Source: an uncultured Bacteroides sp.
Lineage (GTDB): Bacteria > Bacteroidota > Bacteroidia > Bacteroidales > Bacteroidaceae
Length of the DNA stretch: 64,000 bases
Direction: 5' to 3'
Assembly: GCF_958445495.1 (NCBI RefSeq)
Contig: NZ_CAUCSQ010000019.1
Span: 1-64,000, forward strand
The notes under the pieces were generated by a model. The model was not told the DNA's origin, did no database searches, and was given only the letters and a program-made list of their open reading frames with translations. The translations under genes and the position numbers were made by a program. Positions 25,400 to 34,038 of this stretch are shown here, piece by piece (positions within the stretch are counted from its first letter, which is position 1; each line of letters starts with the position of its first letter).

Positions 25400-26809
25400 A
25401 TGAAAAAGAATATTATATACTTGGCAGGAGCTTTATTAAGCTCCGCCATACTAACATTCGGATGTTCGGAAGACATCCCCTCGTACAGTGAGCTGACTAT
25501 CGACAAAACGGAGGTTTTCATACAAGCGGACGGAGCCAACCCCTTTGCTGAAATCAATATCACAAACGGGAATGGCAATTATAAAATAACCGTAGCTGAC
25601 GAGAACATAGCAAGTGCCGCTTTAGATGGCAACCGTATTATCATCAATGGCCTGAAGGATGGAGCTACAACTGCTACCGTAACGGATTGGAGCAAACATT
25701 CGGCCGCGTTCACCATCAAGGTAAAAGAAGATTTCGAACTGAAACTGGACAAAGAAGAATTAGTCATGTTCCTGGGTGAAAACGAAACAGAACTAGTTAA
25801 TATCATCAGCGGTAATGGCGGCTATCGAGTGGAAAGCAGCAACAACGAAGTAGCTACTGCCGAAATAAACAACGATGGCAAAATATTAGTTACCGCACTT
25901 AGCAGTGATTTCTGCAATATTATCGTAACCGATGCCGACGGAAATAAAACGACCTTGAAGGTTAAAGTATGCGTCAATCATCTGGTAATTGAGGATATAA
26001 CGGGAAAAGTTTGCATGATAGGCAAAGACTTGAATATCAATATCACATCCGGTAATGGCGAATATTCAGTAGTCAGTGAAAATCCGGAAATAGCAACGGC
26101 GGAAATAGCGGAAGACGCCATTAAAGTAACAGGAGTTTCCAAAGGAGAAGTCAATATTACTGTTACCGACAAAATGAAACTTACAAGTTCCATAAAACTA
26201 AGGGTAACAGGCGGACTTGATATAGAAACGACCCAAATCGACAACTTGTGGATTGGCGAAGAAGTAAAAATTCCTATAATAGACGGTAGCGGACATTACA
26301 CTATCGAATGCGGTTCGTCCATGACATGTGTTCTCTCTAAAGATAAGCCGGAACTGGTTATAAATGGCGCTGAAAAGAAAATGGCATTGAATCAGAAGAT
26401 TACAGTCACCGACGATATACTCGGAACATCGGCCGTAATCACCGTGAAATGCATTGATTATCCGTTTGAAAAGAATATAGCAAGATGGTTTATCCAAGGT
26501 TCCTTCGGAATACCGGGCGGATGTTCCATCAATGAAACAGACGGTATCACAACGATAAAGGCCGGAGACAAAAATATACGAAACGGCTTTGTTATTTCTT
26601 TCAAAGGAAATCGTACAGAAGGCAGTAAGACCGATGCGACATTATATACTATCAATAGTGCCGGACAGAACGGTAGTGAAATTAAGATTTCGAATGTGGT
26701 GATGGAAAAAGTGCAATATGATGAAGGGCGGGAACCAAACGGCTTTTTCTGGATAAAGTTCCGTGAAGACGGAAAAGATTACGATTCTTACATTATAGCC
26801 CACACATAA
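25400..26809 (+). CDS. Surface lipoprotein with four Ig-like repeats, SGBP-like
   Basis: 469 residues, with a lipoprotein signal (MKKNIIYLAGALLSSAILTFGC). About four repeats of 75-80 residues follow. Each has a GNG/GSG-Y turn: NGNGNYKITVAD, SGNGGYRVESSN, SGNGEYSVVSEN and DGSGHYTIECGS, near residues 55, 133, 215 and 294. The repeats resemble bacterial Ig-like (BIg2/BACON-type) domains. The last ~110 residues are a different beta-rich domain (FEKNIARWFIQGSFGIPGG to the end). The position after SusD and the GH30 fits a surface glycan-binding protein: a stalk of Ig-like domains carrying a C-terminal binding module. No catalytic residues are evident. Confidence 0.75.
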   Translation: MKKNIIYLAGALLSSAILTFGCSEDIPSYSELTIDKTEVFIQADGANPFAEINITNGNGNYKITVADENIASAALDGNRIIINGLKDGATTATVTDWSKHSAAFTIKVKEDFELKLDKEELVMFLGENETELVNIISGNGGYRVESSNNEVATAEINNDGKILVTALSSDFCNIIVTDADGNKTTLKVKVCVNHLVIEDITGKVCMIGKDLNINITSGNGEYSVVSENPEIATAEIAEDAIKVTGVSKGEVNITVTDKMKLTSSIKLRVTGGLDIETTQIDNLWIGEEVKIPIIDGSGHYTIECGSSMTCVLSKDKPELVINGAEKKMALNQKITVTDDILGTSAVITVKCIDYPFEKNIARWFIQGSFGIPGGCSINETDGITTIKAGDKNIRNGFVISFKGNRTEGSKTDATLYTINSAGQNGSEIKISNVVMEKVQYDEGREPNGFFWIKFREDGKDYDSYIIAHT

Positions 26810-26841
26810 CCACATCAGTCCTATAAAAATGTATGAATCCG

Positions 26842-26865
26842 CCGGAAGTGCCCCCACACTTCCGG
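26842..26865 (+). terminator. Hairpin between the SGBP-like and GH130 genes
   Basis: Stem CCGGAAGTG (26842-26850) with CACTTCCGG (26857-26865), loop 6 nt. No U-tract follows. It may be an attenuator or processing site lowering expression of the downstream cytosolic genes relative to the surface genes. Confidence 0.45.
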
Positions 26866-26906
26866 TAACTTCCGACTTTAGAAAGATATAGAAAGAACAA
26901 TTCACT

Positions 26907-28100
26907 ATGAGTAGAATTTATGATAACAGATTGCGCCTTCTGCAAGAAGCGCATGAAGCTCTGATAACCCGTCCGAACAAAATGATTCTTCCGGGCAACG
27001 GGATTTTTGAAAGATACGAATATCCGGTCTTGACAAATGAACACACCCCTTTGGAATGGCGTTATGATTTGAATCCGGAAACCAATCCGTATCTGATGGA
27101 ACGAATCGGCATTAATGCCGCCATGAATTCGGGAGCTATCAAATGGAACGGAAAGTACCTGATGGCAGTACGTGTAGAAGGAAGCGACCGGAAATCTTTT
27201 TTCGCCATCGCCGAAAGCCCTAACGGAATAGATAACTTCCGTTTTTGGGAATACCCTTTGGCATTGCCAAACACCGACCCGGCGGAAACCAATGTATATG
27301 ACATGCGCCTGACGGCTCACGAAGACGGCTGGATTTATGGAATCTTCTGCAGTGAAAGCCTGGATGCCAACGCTGCACCGGGCGATTTGTCTTCCGCCAT
27401 AGCCAAAGCGGGCATTGTGCGCACCAAAGACTTGAGAAACTGGGAACGCCTGCCCAATCTGATTGCTAAAAGCCAGCAACGGAATGTCGTATTGCACCCG
27501 GAGTTCGTAAACGGGAAATATGCCCTATACACACGCCCGCAAGATAACTTTATCGATGCCGGAAACGGAGGAGGAATCGGCTGGGCGCTGATAGACGATA
27601 TCACCCATGCAGAGGTAAAAGAAGAAACCATTATAAACCACCGCCATTACCACACGATTAAAGAGGTAAAGAACGGTGAAGGGCCTCATCCCATCAAAAC
27701 CCTCAAAGGATGGTTGCATCTCGCCCACGGAGTACGCGCATGCGCTTCCGGCCTGCGTTATGTTCTCTATTTGTACATGACATCCCTGGAAGACCCGGCA
27801 AGAACCATTGCCGAACCCGGCGGCTTTTTATTGGCCCCCCGGGGAGAAGAAAGAATCGGAGACGTATCCAACGTGCTCTTTTCCAACGGATGGATTGCGG
27901 ACGAAGACGGGACTGTGTATATTTATTATGCTTCTTCCGATACCCGGATGCATGTGGCAACTTCCACAATCGAGAGACTGACAGACTACTGTTTGCATAC
28001 GCCGGCAGACGGTTTCCGTTCTGCAAAATCCGTAGAGAACATCTGCCGGCTCATAGAAACGAACAAGCTTGTTTTAGAAGAAAGCATTGCGGCATTGTAA
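26907..28100 (+). CDS. GH130 phosphorylase, mannosylglucose phosphorylase-like
   Basis: 397 residues with no signal peptide, so cytosolic. The five-bladed propeller start (RLLQEAHEALITRPNKMILPGNGIFERYEYPVLT) and the motif NVYDMRLTAH, with the likely catalytic D132, fit GH130 subfamily 1. Its length, and D132 next to the known D131 of the Bacteroides fragilis enzyme, match 4-O-beta-D-mannosyl-D-glucose phosphorylase, which converts Man-beta-1,4-Glc plus phosphate to mannose-1-phosphate and glucose. Other GH130 specificities (mannobiose or N-glycan-core phosphorolysis) cannot be excluded. The SSS symporter gene downstream would bring in the disaccharide. No mannobiose 2-epimerase gene is visible nearby. 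Confidence 0.85.
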   Translation: MSRIYDNRLRLLQEAHEALITRPNKMILPGNGIFERYEYPVLTNEHTPLEWRYDLNPETNPYLMERIGINAAMNSGAIKWNGKYLMAVRVEGSDRKSFFAIAESPNGIDNFRFWEYPLALPNTDPAETNVYDMRLTAHEDGWIYGIFCSESLDANAAPGDLSSAIAKAGIVRTKDLRNWERLPNLIAKSQQRNVVLHPEFVNGKYALYTRPQDNFIDAGNGGGIGWALIDDITHAEVKEETIINHRHYHTIKEVKNGEGPHPIKTLKGWLHLAHGVRACASGLRYVLYLYMTSLEDPARTIAEPGGFLLAPRGEERIGDVSNVLFSNGWIADEDGTVYIYYASSDTRMHVATSTIERLTDYCLHTPADGFRSAKSVENICRLIETNKLVLEESIAAL

Positions 28101-28118
28101 CTCCGGACATTTTACCGA

Positions 28119-28179
28119 CCGTATCCCGGACCGTCAGGGTTTCCATGTTGAAAAAGGACAGAAACCCTGATGGATACGG
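28119..28179 (+). terminator. Nested inverted repeat after the GH130 gene
   Basis: The outer stem CCGTATCC (28119-28126) pairs with GGATACGG (28172-28179). The inner stem CAGGGTTTC (28135-28143) pairs with GAAACCCTG (28161-28169). There is no U-tract. Further copies of the CGTATC/GATACGG element lie at 28196-28203 and near 28241-28250, so alternative pairings are possible. It lies before the promoter at 28295, so it probably ends the upstream transcript. Confidence 0.55.
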
Positions 28180-28294
28180 CTATCCGGGCAACTGGCGATA
28201 CGGCCTTACATTCAAACAGTTCCGCATTCAAACGGCTCCGTATCCAAAGCGAGGAAATATTTAAAGGATAGTATCGAAATGAGTTAAAATAATA

Positions 28295-28326
28295 TTTGTT
28301 TCCCGCCCGCTTTCCCCCTACCTTTG
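28295..28326 (+). promoter_or_regulatory. Promoter of the symporter gene, TTTG-N20-TACCTTTG
   Basis: TTTG (28295-28298) and TACCTTTG (28319-28326) are separated by exactly 20 bp, with a C-rich spacer ending in CCCCC. It is the same architecture as at 7555 and 17383. The ATG of the symporter follows at 28358. The symporter is therefore probably expressed from its own start as well as by read-through. Confidence 0.75.
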
Positions 28327-28357
28327 CCGCCACTTATCAATTAACCAAAACGACCAT

Positions 28358-30235
28358 ATGAAATTACACACTGCCGACCTTCTCATCATCTGCGCTTACC
28401 TGGTTGCCATGATTGCCATCGGACTCATCCTGAAAAAACGTGCCGCCCAAAACATGGACTCTTATTTCCTGGGAGGAAAAACGCTTCCATTCTATATGCT
28501 CGGCCTGTCCAACGCTTCCGGAATGTTCGATATCACAGGTACGATGCTTATGGTGTACTGGGCGTTCGCCTACGGGTTCAAGAGCCTGTGGATTCCCTGG
28601 CTATGGCCGGTATTCAATCAGATATTCCTAATGGTTTACCTGTCCGTGTGGCTGCGCCGTTCGAACGTGCTCACCGGCGCCGAGTGGATTAAAACCCGTT
28701 TCGGAAAAGGAAAAGGGGCGACGCTTTCCCACACTGTGGTGATAATATTCGCCTTATTAAGCGTATTAGGTTTTTTAAGTTACGGATTCATAGGCATCGG
28801 TAAGTTCATGGAGATATTCATCCCCTGGGAAGCGGTATCCCCGTATTTCCCCTTCCATGTTCCCACGGAATACGTTCCCCACGTGTATGGCATCTTCTTC
28901 ACAACCATCGCCACTTTCTACGTTATGCTCGGAGGGATGTTGAGCATCGTATGGACAGACGTCGTCCAATTCCTGATTATGACGGTAGCGGGCATCGTGA
29001 TTGTCGTCATTGCCATGCAAATGGTGGCGCCGGAAATGATTCACTCATTCGTACCTGCCGGATGGGACTCCCCTTTCTTCGGACGGACGCTCGACATCGA
29101 CTGGAGCAGCCGGATGAACCTTCTCACCGAACGAATGGCTAATGAACCTTACAGTCTGATAAGCATCTTTGTCATGATGGCCCTGCTGAAAGGAGTCTTT
29201 ATGAGTATGGCAGGCCCCGCACCCAACTATGACATGCAGAAGATTCTATCCTGCAAATCCCCCAAAGAAGCCGCCCTGATGAGCGGTTCCGTATCCGTTG
29301 TCCTGCTAATCCCCCGCTACCTGATGATTATGGGATTCGCCCTGCTGGCTATCTACTTTTTCAAGGAAGACGGCGGACTGGCGCAGATGGAGACCACACG
29401 GACCGATTTCGAGACGATTCTCCCGCATCTGATTACACGTTATGTCCCGGCAGGACTGGCGGGCCTGCTGCTGGCGGGGTTGCTGGCTGCTTTCATGTCT
29501 ACTTTCGCCTCCACGGTCAATGCAGCTCCCGCTTACATCGTGAACGACATCTACCTGAAATACATCCGTCCGGACGCAAGCGTAAAGACACAGATACGCA
29601 GCAGTTATGCAATTTCCGTGGCAGTAGTGGCAATCAGCACCGTTATCGGGTTCTTCCTGAAAGATATCAACGAAATCTTCCAATGGATTGTGGGTGCGCT
29701 CTTCGGAGGATACATCGCCGCCAACGTATTGAAATGGCACTGGTGGCGTTTCAACGGTGAAGGTTATTTCTGGGGAATGACCGCCGGAGTCATAGCGGCC
29801 GTTATCATGAAATTCACCGTTCCCGACGCATGGGTGCTTTACTTCTTCCCCGTACTGTTCGGCGTTTCCCTGGCAGGCTGTATCCTGGGAACCTATAGCG
29901 CCCCTGCAACCGACGAAGAAACATTAATCAGTTTCTACACTCGCGTACGCCCTTGGGGATGGTGGAAACCGATTGAAAAGAAAGCGGCGGCGCGTTACCC
30001 TCACATCCGGCCGAATAAAAATTTCAAAAGGGATGCCTTCAACGTGGCGGTCGGCATTGTCTGGCAATGCAGCCTTACCGTCATTCCGATGTATCTCGTT
30101 GTCCGTGAACAACTGGGGCTCTGGAGCTCAATCGGACTGCTTCTGGCAACCACGCTGATACTGAGAAAAACCTGGTACAAGCCTCTGTGCAAAGAAGAAA
30201 TGCGTTACAATGAGGAAATGAAACAACTGAAATAA
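28358..30235 (+). CDS. Sodium/solute symporter (SSS family)
   Basis: 625 residues with about 14 hydrophobic segments (first LLIICAYLVAMIAIGLIL). The SSS landmarks are NMDSYFLGGKTLPFYMLGLSNASGMFD near the N-terminus and LLAGLLAAFMSTFASTVNAAPAYIVNDIYLKY (about 370-400), which carries the sodium-site Ser/Thr residues. It should import a sugar or oligosaccharide with sodium across the inner membrane. SSS proteins of this size with a long extra C-terminal part (here the last ~130 residues, including a further two or three membrane segments) are common in Bacteroides PULs. The preceding gene is the cytosolic GH130, a plausible user of its cargo. The metallophosphoesterase gene starts 39 bp downstream. 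Confidence 0.9.
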   Translation: MKLHTADLLIICAYLVAMIAIGLILKKRAAQNMDSYFLGGKTLPFYMLGLSNASGMFDITGTMLMVYWAFAYGFKSLWIPWLWPVFNQIFLMVYLSVWLRRSNVLTGAEWIKTRFGKGKGATLSHTVVIIFALLSVLGFLSYGFIGIGKFMEIFIPWEAVSPYFPFHVPTEYVPHVYGIFFTTIATFYVMLGGMLSIVWTDVVQFLIMTVAGIVIVVIAMQMVAPEMIHSFVPAGWDSPFFGRTLDIDWSSRMNLLTERMANEPYSLISIFVMMALLKGVFMSMAGPAPNYDMQKILSCKSPKEAALMSGSVSVVLLIPRYLMIMGFALLAIYFFKEDGGLAQMETTRTDFETILPHLITRYVPAGLAGLLLAGLLAAFMSTFASTVNAAPAYIVNDIYLKYIRPDASVKTQIRSSYAISVAVVAISTVIGFFLKDINEIFQWIVGALFGGYIAANVLKWHWWRFNGEGYFWGMTAGVIAAVIMKFTVPDAWVLYFFPVLFGVSLAGCILGTYSAPATDEETLISFYTRVRPWGWWKPIEKKAAARYPHIRPNKNFKRDAFNVAVGIVWQCSLTVIPMYLVVREQLGLWSSIGLLLATTLILRKTWYKPLCKEEMRYNEEMKQLK

Positions 30236-30274
30236 AAGAAATTAGCTTAACACACTAAAAACAGAGAACCGGCC

Positions 30275-32773
30275 ATGAAAAGATTATCCGTCGTACTATT
30301 GCCAATCCTGCTATGCCTGCCGCTATGCGCTCAATTCAGAGGAACAGTCTACATCGACACCAACCAGTCGGGCACACCGGACAAAGAAGACAAACCGCTG
30401 GCGGGAATCCTGGTAACAGACGGGCTAAACGTGGTAGAGACGGATAAGAAAGGCCGGTTCTCTTTACCCGGATTTGAAAAGACGCGGTTTATCACCGTCA
30501 CCACTCCCGCCGGATTCGAAACCGGGCAGTTCTACCTGCCCGTCAGCGAAAACAGAAAAAGCTATGACTTCCTGCTGGCCGAAAGCGAACGCACGAAATC
30601 CAAAGCGCATTCCTTTATTCAAATCACCGACACCGAAGTGACGGGAGGAATGGGACGCTGGGTCACCGACCTGAAACAGTATATCAATAACGAAAAGCCC
30701 GCTTTCCTGATTCATACCGGAGACATCTGTTACGAACCGGGATTGCGGATGCACCGGCAAATCGTCAACGCACAGACGATGGGCTGTCCCGTTTACTATT
30801 GCATCGGCAACCACGACCTTGTGAAAGGCAAATACGGGGAAGAACTTTACGAATCTGTTTACGGCCCGACATGGTATTCTTTCGATGTGGGCAATATCCA
30901 TTACGTAGTCACTCCTATCGACCACGGCGACAATCCGACCGGCTATACCCTAACGGACGTATATAACTGGCTGAAAAACGACCTTGCCCACATCGGGAAA
31001 GACAAGGCCTTAATCCTCTTCAACCACGATTTGCTTACTCCGAGCGACATCTTCGTCTTCAAAGCCGACGACCGCCACATGCTCGACTTGCGGGCCTTCA
31101 ACACCAAAGCCCAGATATACGGGCACATGCACTATAACTACGTCCGCAACCAGAACGGTATTTACACCATCTGCACAGGCACGTTGGACAAAGGCGGCAT
31201 CGACCACTCGCCCGCCGCTTTCCGCGAAATCAAGATAGATGCCGGTAACAATATCAGCACGGAATTAAGATACGCCTTCATCGAACCGCACATCGCCATC
31301 GTCTCTCCCATAGACAACCAAACCGCAGCCATCCGCCCCGATACCGGCGGCCGGATTCCCGTTTCCGTCAATGCCTATCATTCCCAGGCAAAGACATCGC
31401 GCGTGTCCTATGTACTGAACGATACGGAGGACAACCGGGAAATAGCCAGAGGCGACCTGGCTCCCCTCACCGACTGGAACTGGAACGGAGACATCGAAGT
31501 GCCTGCCGGTACAGACGGGAAAAAACTGAGACTTACAGTCACCTCTTCTTTCACGGACGGAAAGAAAGTGACCGCTGCCAGCCGGTTCCTCTACCGGAAA
31601 GATTTCAAGCCGGCAAGCGTTCCGGGCAATGACTGGAATACGCTGCTTCAAAATGCGGCGCATTCCGGCGGCGTCAACGATTCCCGCATCAAGCTGCCTC
31701 TGCAACTTCAATGGACAGCCAATGCGGGCGGCAATATTTTCATGAGCTCTCCCGTCATTGCCGGGCAAAAAGTATTCATCGCCACCACGGACGATAACGT
31801 ATCATTAAACACGTCCGTCTGCGCTTTCGACCTCAATTCCGGCAAACCGCTATGGAGATTCCGCACAGCCAATTCCGTTAAAAACACCATGGCATACGAA
31901 AACGGAATCATTGCGGTCCAGGATGTTTCCTGCCATCTGTACGCCTTAAACGCCGAATCGGGAAATCTGCTTTGGAAACGATACATCGACCTGCAAGGTT
32001 ATCCCTACTTGCCGGAAGGCCTGACCGTACACGAAGGAACGGTCTACGCCGGAATCGGCTCCGGCCTGTCCGCCTACGACCTGAAAACAGGAAAAAGGCT
32101 CTGGACAAACAAAGACTGGAAACAGCGGGAAGGTGCTACCACCACGCTAACGGTTGCCCAAGAGGTATTAGTCAGCGGGACTCAATGGGGAGGATTATAC
32201 GCCAATGACATCCACACCGGGAAACTACTCTGGAAACTGTCCGGCGACGGGCTTAGCAACCGGGGAGCGTCTCCTGTTTACAAAGACGGGGAATTATGGA
32301 TTATCTCTTCCAAAAGCTTTTTCACCATAGAGCCTCAAACGGGGAGAATACTTCGGCAAAAGGAGTTGTCCGCCAACCTGGACGTTACCTCTACACCGCT
32401 TGTCACGGAAGAGGAAATTATCTTCGGAACCGCCGACTGCGGCATTCTCGCACTGGACAAATCCACCCTCTTCAATAAATGGAAACTGGAGACGTCTCCC
32501 TCTCTCGTGTACACCGCCCCTTATTCCACCGCCCCGCAAGCCGGAGTAGAAACCAGCCCTGCAGCATCGCAAGGCATCGTTTACATCGGGGCTTCCGACG
32601 GCTACCTGTACGCGGCCGACCAGACGACAGGCATTATAAAAAACAAACAATATATTGGAGCGCCGTTATTCTCGACCGTGGCTTTATCCGGAGACAAAAT
32701 GATTGTCTGCGATTTCGCAGGCAATGTTTATTGCTTCTCGTCGGGACAGACCCGTTCTTCATTGCCGGATTGA
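30275..32773 (+). CDS. Metallophosphoesterase fused to a PQQ-type beta-propeller
   Basis: 832 residues with a signal peptide (MKRLSVVLLPILLCLPLCAQ). Order of parts: a MetallophosN-like beta domain (about 20-95), a calcineurin-type phosphoesterase (100-330) with ITDTE, HTGDICYEPG, GNHDLVKG, FNHDLL and GHMHYNY, and a MetallophosC-like beta domain (330-440). Last is a PQQ-like propeller (about 455-830) made of repeated blades such as VFIATTDDN...LNSGKPLWRFR, LYALNAESGNLLWKR and LSAYDLKTGKRLWT. The first metal motif has E where many phosphoesterases have His (D-x-H), but D-x-Q/E is known in this subgroup. It is probably periplasmic. The substrate is unknown. The fusion of both modules in one PUL is notable. 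Confidence 0.85.
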   Translation: MKRLSVVLLPILLCLPLCAQFRGTVYIDTNQSGTPDKEDKPLAGILVTDGLNVVETDKKGRFSLPGFEKTRFITVTTPAGFETGQFYLPVSENRKSYDFLLAESERTKSKAHSFIQITDTEVTGGMGRWVTDLKQYINNEKPAFLIHTGDICYEPGLRMHRQIVNAQTMGCPVYYCIGNHDLVKGKYGEELYESVYGPTWYSFDVGNIHYVVTPIDHGDNPTGYTLTDVYNWLKNDLAHIGKDKALILFNHDLLTPSDIFVFKADDRHMLDLRAFNTKAQIYGHMHYNYVRNQNGIYTICTGTLDKGGIDHSPAAFREIKIDAGNNISTELRYAFIEPHIAIVSPIDNQTAAIRPDTGGRIPVSVNAYHSQAKTSRVSYVLNDTEDNREIARGDLAPLTDWNWNGDIEVPAGTDGKKLRLTVTSSFTDGKKVTAASRFLYRKDFKPASVPGNDWNTLLQNAAHSGGVNDSRIKLPLQLQWTANAGGNIFMSSPVIAGQKVFIATTDDNVSLNTSVCAFDLNSGKPLWRFRTANSVKNTMAYENGIIAVQDVSCHLYALNAESGNLLWKRYIDLQGYPYLPEGLTVHEGTVYAGIGSGLSAYDLKTGKRLWTNKDWKQREGATTTLTVAQEVLVSGTQWGGLYANDIHTGKLLWKLSGDGLSNRGASPVYKDGELWIISSKSFFTIEPQTGRILRQKELSANLDVTSTPLVTEEEIIFGTADCGILALDKSTLFNKWKLETSPSLVYTAPYSTAPQAGVETSPAASQGIVYIGASDGYLYAADQTTGIIKNKQYIGAPLFSTVALSGDKMIVCDFAGNVYCFSSGQTRSSLPD

Positions 32774-32838
32774 ACCCCAAGACAGAAAAATGAGGCGGCC
32801 CTTGCCTTCCGTCCGCACAGTTTTTGCCATCCCGCACG

Positions 32839-32868
32839 TTGTAATTTAAAGATTATCACGTATCTTTG
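32839..32868 (+). promoter_or_regulatory. Promoter of the acyltransferase-parE-coaD-S41 operon
   Basis: TTG (32839-32841) and TATCTTTG (32861-32868) are separated by 19 bp. The ATG is at 32894. The four genes after it are tightly packed without other strong promoters. Confidence 0.65.
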
Positions 32869-32893
32869 TCTCCTCAAATCATAAATACGAGAT

Positions 32894-34030
32894 ATGGCTA
32901 TTACAATCAAGAAAGTCTCCACGAAAAGAGAACTTAAAAAATTCATCCGTTTCAATTACAGAATGTACAAGGATAACCCCTACTCTGTGCCTGACCTCTA
33001 CGACGATATGCTCAACACCTTCAACAAGAAGAAAAACGCGGCATTCGAGTTTTGCGAAGCCGACTACTTCCTCGCCTACCGGGACGGCAAAATAGTGGGA
33101 CGTGTAGCCGCTATCATCAACAACCAGGCGAACGAAAAGTGGCAATGCAAGAACGTCCGCTTCGGATGGATAGACTTCATCGACGACGCCGAAGTATCTT
33201 CCGCGCTCATCAAGACCGTGGAAGATTGGGGAAAGGAACGGGGAATGACCCATATTGCCGGCCCTCTCGGATTTACCGACTTCGACGCGGAAGGAATGTT
33301 AATCGAAGGGTTCGACCAGCTCAGCACGATGGCTACCATCTACAACTATCCGTACTACCCCGTGCACATGGAGAAACTCGGATTTGAAAAAGACGCCGAC
33401 TGGGTGGAATACAAAATCTACATTCCGGACGCCATCCCCGACAAACACAAGCGCATCTCCGAACTAATCCAACGGAAATACAACCTCAAAATAAAAAAAT
33501 ACACCTCCGGGAAGAAAATAGCCAAAGACTACGGCCAGAAGATATTCGAGCTGATGAACGAAGCATACAGCCCTCTCTACGGATACTCGCCGCTGACGCA
33601 ACGCCAAATCAACCAGTACGTCAAGATGTACCTTCCGATTCTCGACCTGCGGATGGTTACGCTTATCACCGACGCCGACGACAAACTGGTAGCCGTCGGT
33701 ATTTCCATGCCTTCGCTCGCCGAGGCGCTGCAGAAATCGCACGGCCGCCTGTTGCCTCTCGGATGGTTCTACCTGTTGAAGGCGCTGTTCATGAAACGAC
33801 GTGCGAAAATGCTTGATTTACTACTGGTTGCCGTGAAGCCGGAATACCAGAACAAAGGTGTTAACGCTTTGTTATTTTCCGATTTAATTCCGGTTTATCA
33901 AAAATTAGGTTTTATCTTTGCAGAAAGCAATCCCGAACTGGAAATGAACGGAAAAGTCCAGGCGCAATGGGATTATTTCGAGACTCAACAACATAAGCGC
34001 CGCCGTGCGTTCATCAAAGAGATAAAATAA
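32894..34030 (+). CDS. GNAT-like N-acyltransferase, unknown substrate
   Basis: 378 residues, cytosolic, without a signal peptide. The C-terminal half has a GNAT-type acceptor/CoA region: LLLVAVKPEYQNKGVNALLFSDL (about 315-335) and YQKLGFIFAESNPELEMNGKV. The N-terminal half (IRFNYRMYKDNPYSVPDLYDDML) is the conserved start of a Bacteroidota-wide family of about 380 residues. The exact reaction is not known to me. It lies 8 bp before parE and is its operon leader, so it probably belongs to the core genome. The substrate could be a lipid or a peptide. Confidence 0.7.
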   Translation: MAITIKKVSTKRELKKFIRFNYRMYKDNPYSVPDLYDDMLNTFNKKKNAAFEFCEADYFLAYRDGKIVGRVAAIINNQANEKWQCKNVRFGWIDFIDDAEVSSALIKTVEDWGKERGMTHIAGPLGFTDFDAEGMLIEGFDQLSTMATIYNYPYYPVHMEKLGFEKDADWVEYKIYIPDAIPDKHKRISELIQRKYNLKIKKYTSGKKIAKDYGQKIFELMNEAYSPLYGYSPLTQRQINQYVKMYLPILDLRMVTLITDADDKLVAVGISMPSLAEALQKSHGRLLPLGWFYLLKALFMKRRAKMLDLLLVAVKPEYQNKGVNALLFSDLIPVYQKLGFIFAESNPELEMNGKVQAQWDYFETQQHKRRRAFIKEIK

Positions 34031-34038
34031 AAATAACT

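Noticed and set aside
25550..26450. Possible tandem DNA repeats within the Ig-like lipoprotein gene
   Set aside because: The repeat is visible at protein level only (four Ig-like domains). The DNA copies are too diverged to be a repeat array or CRISPR.
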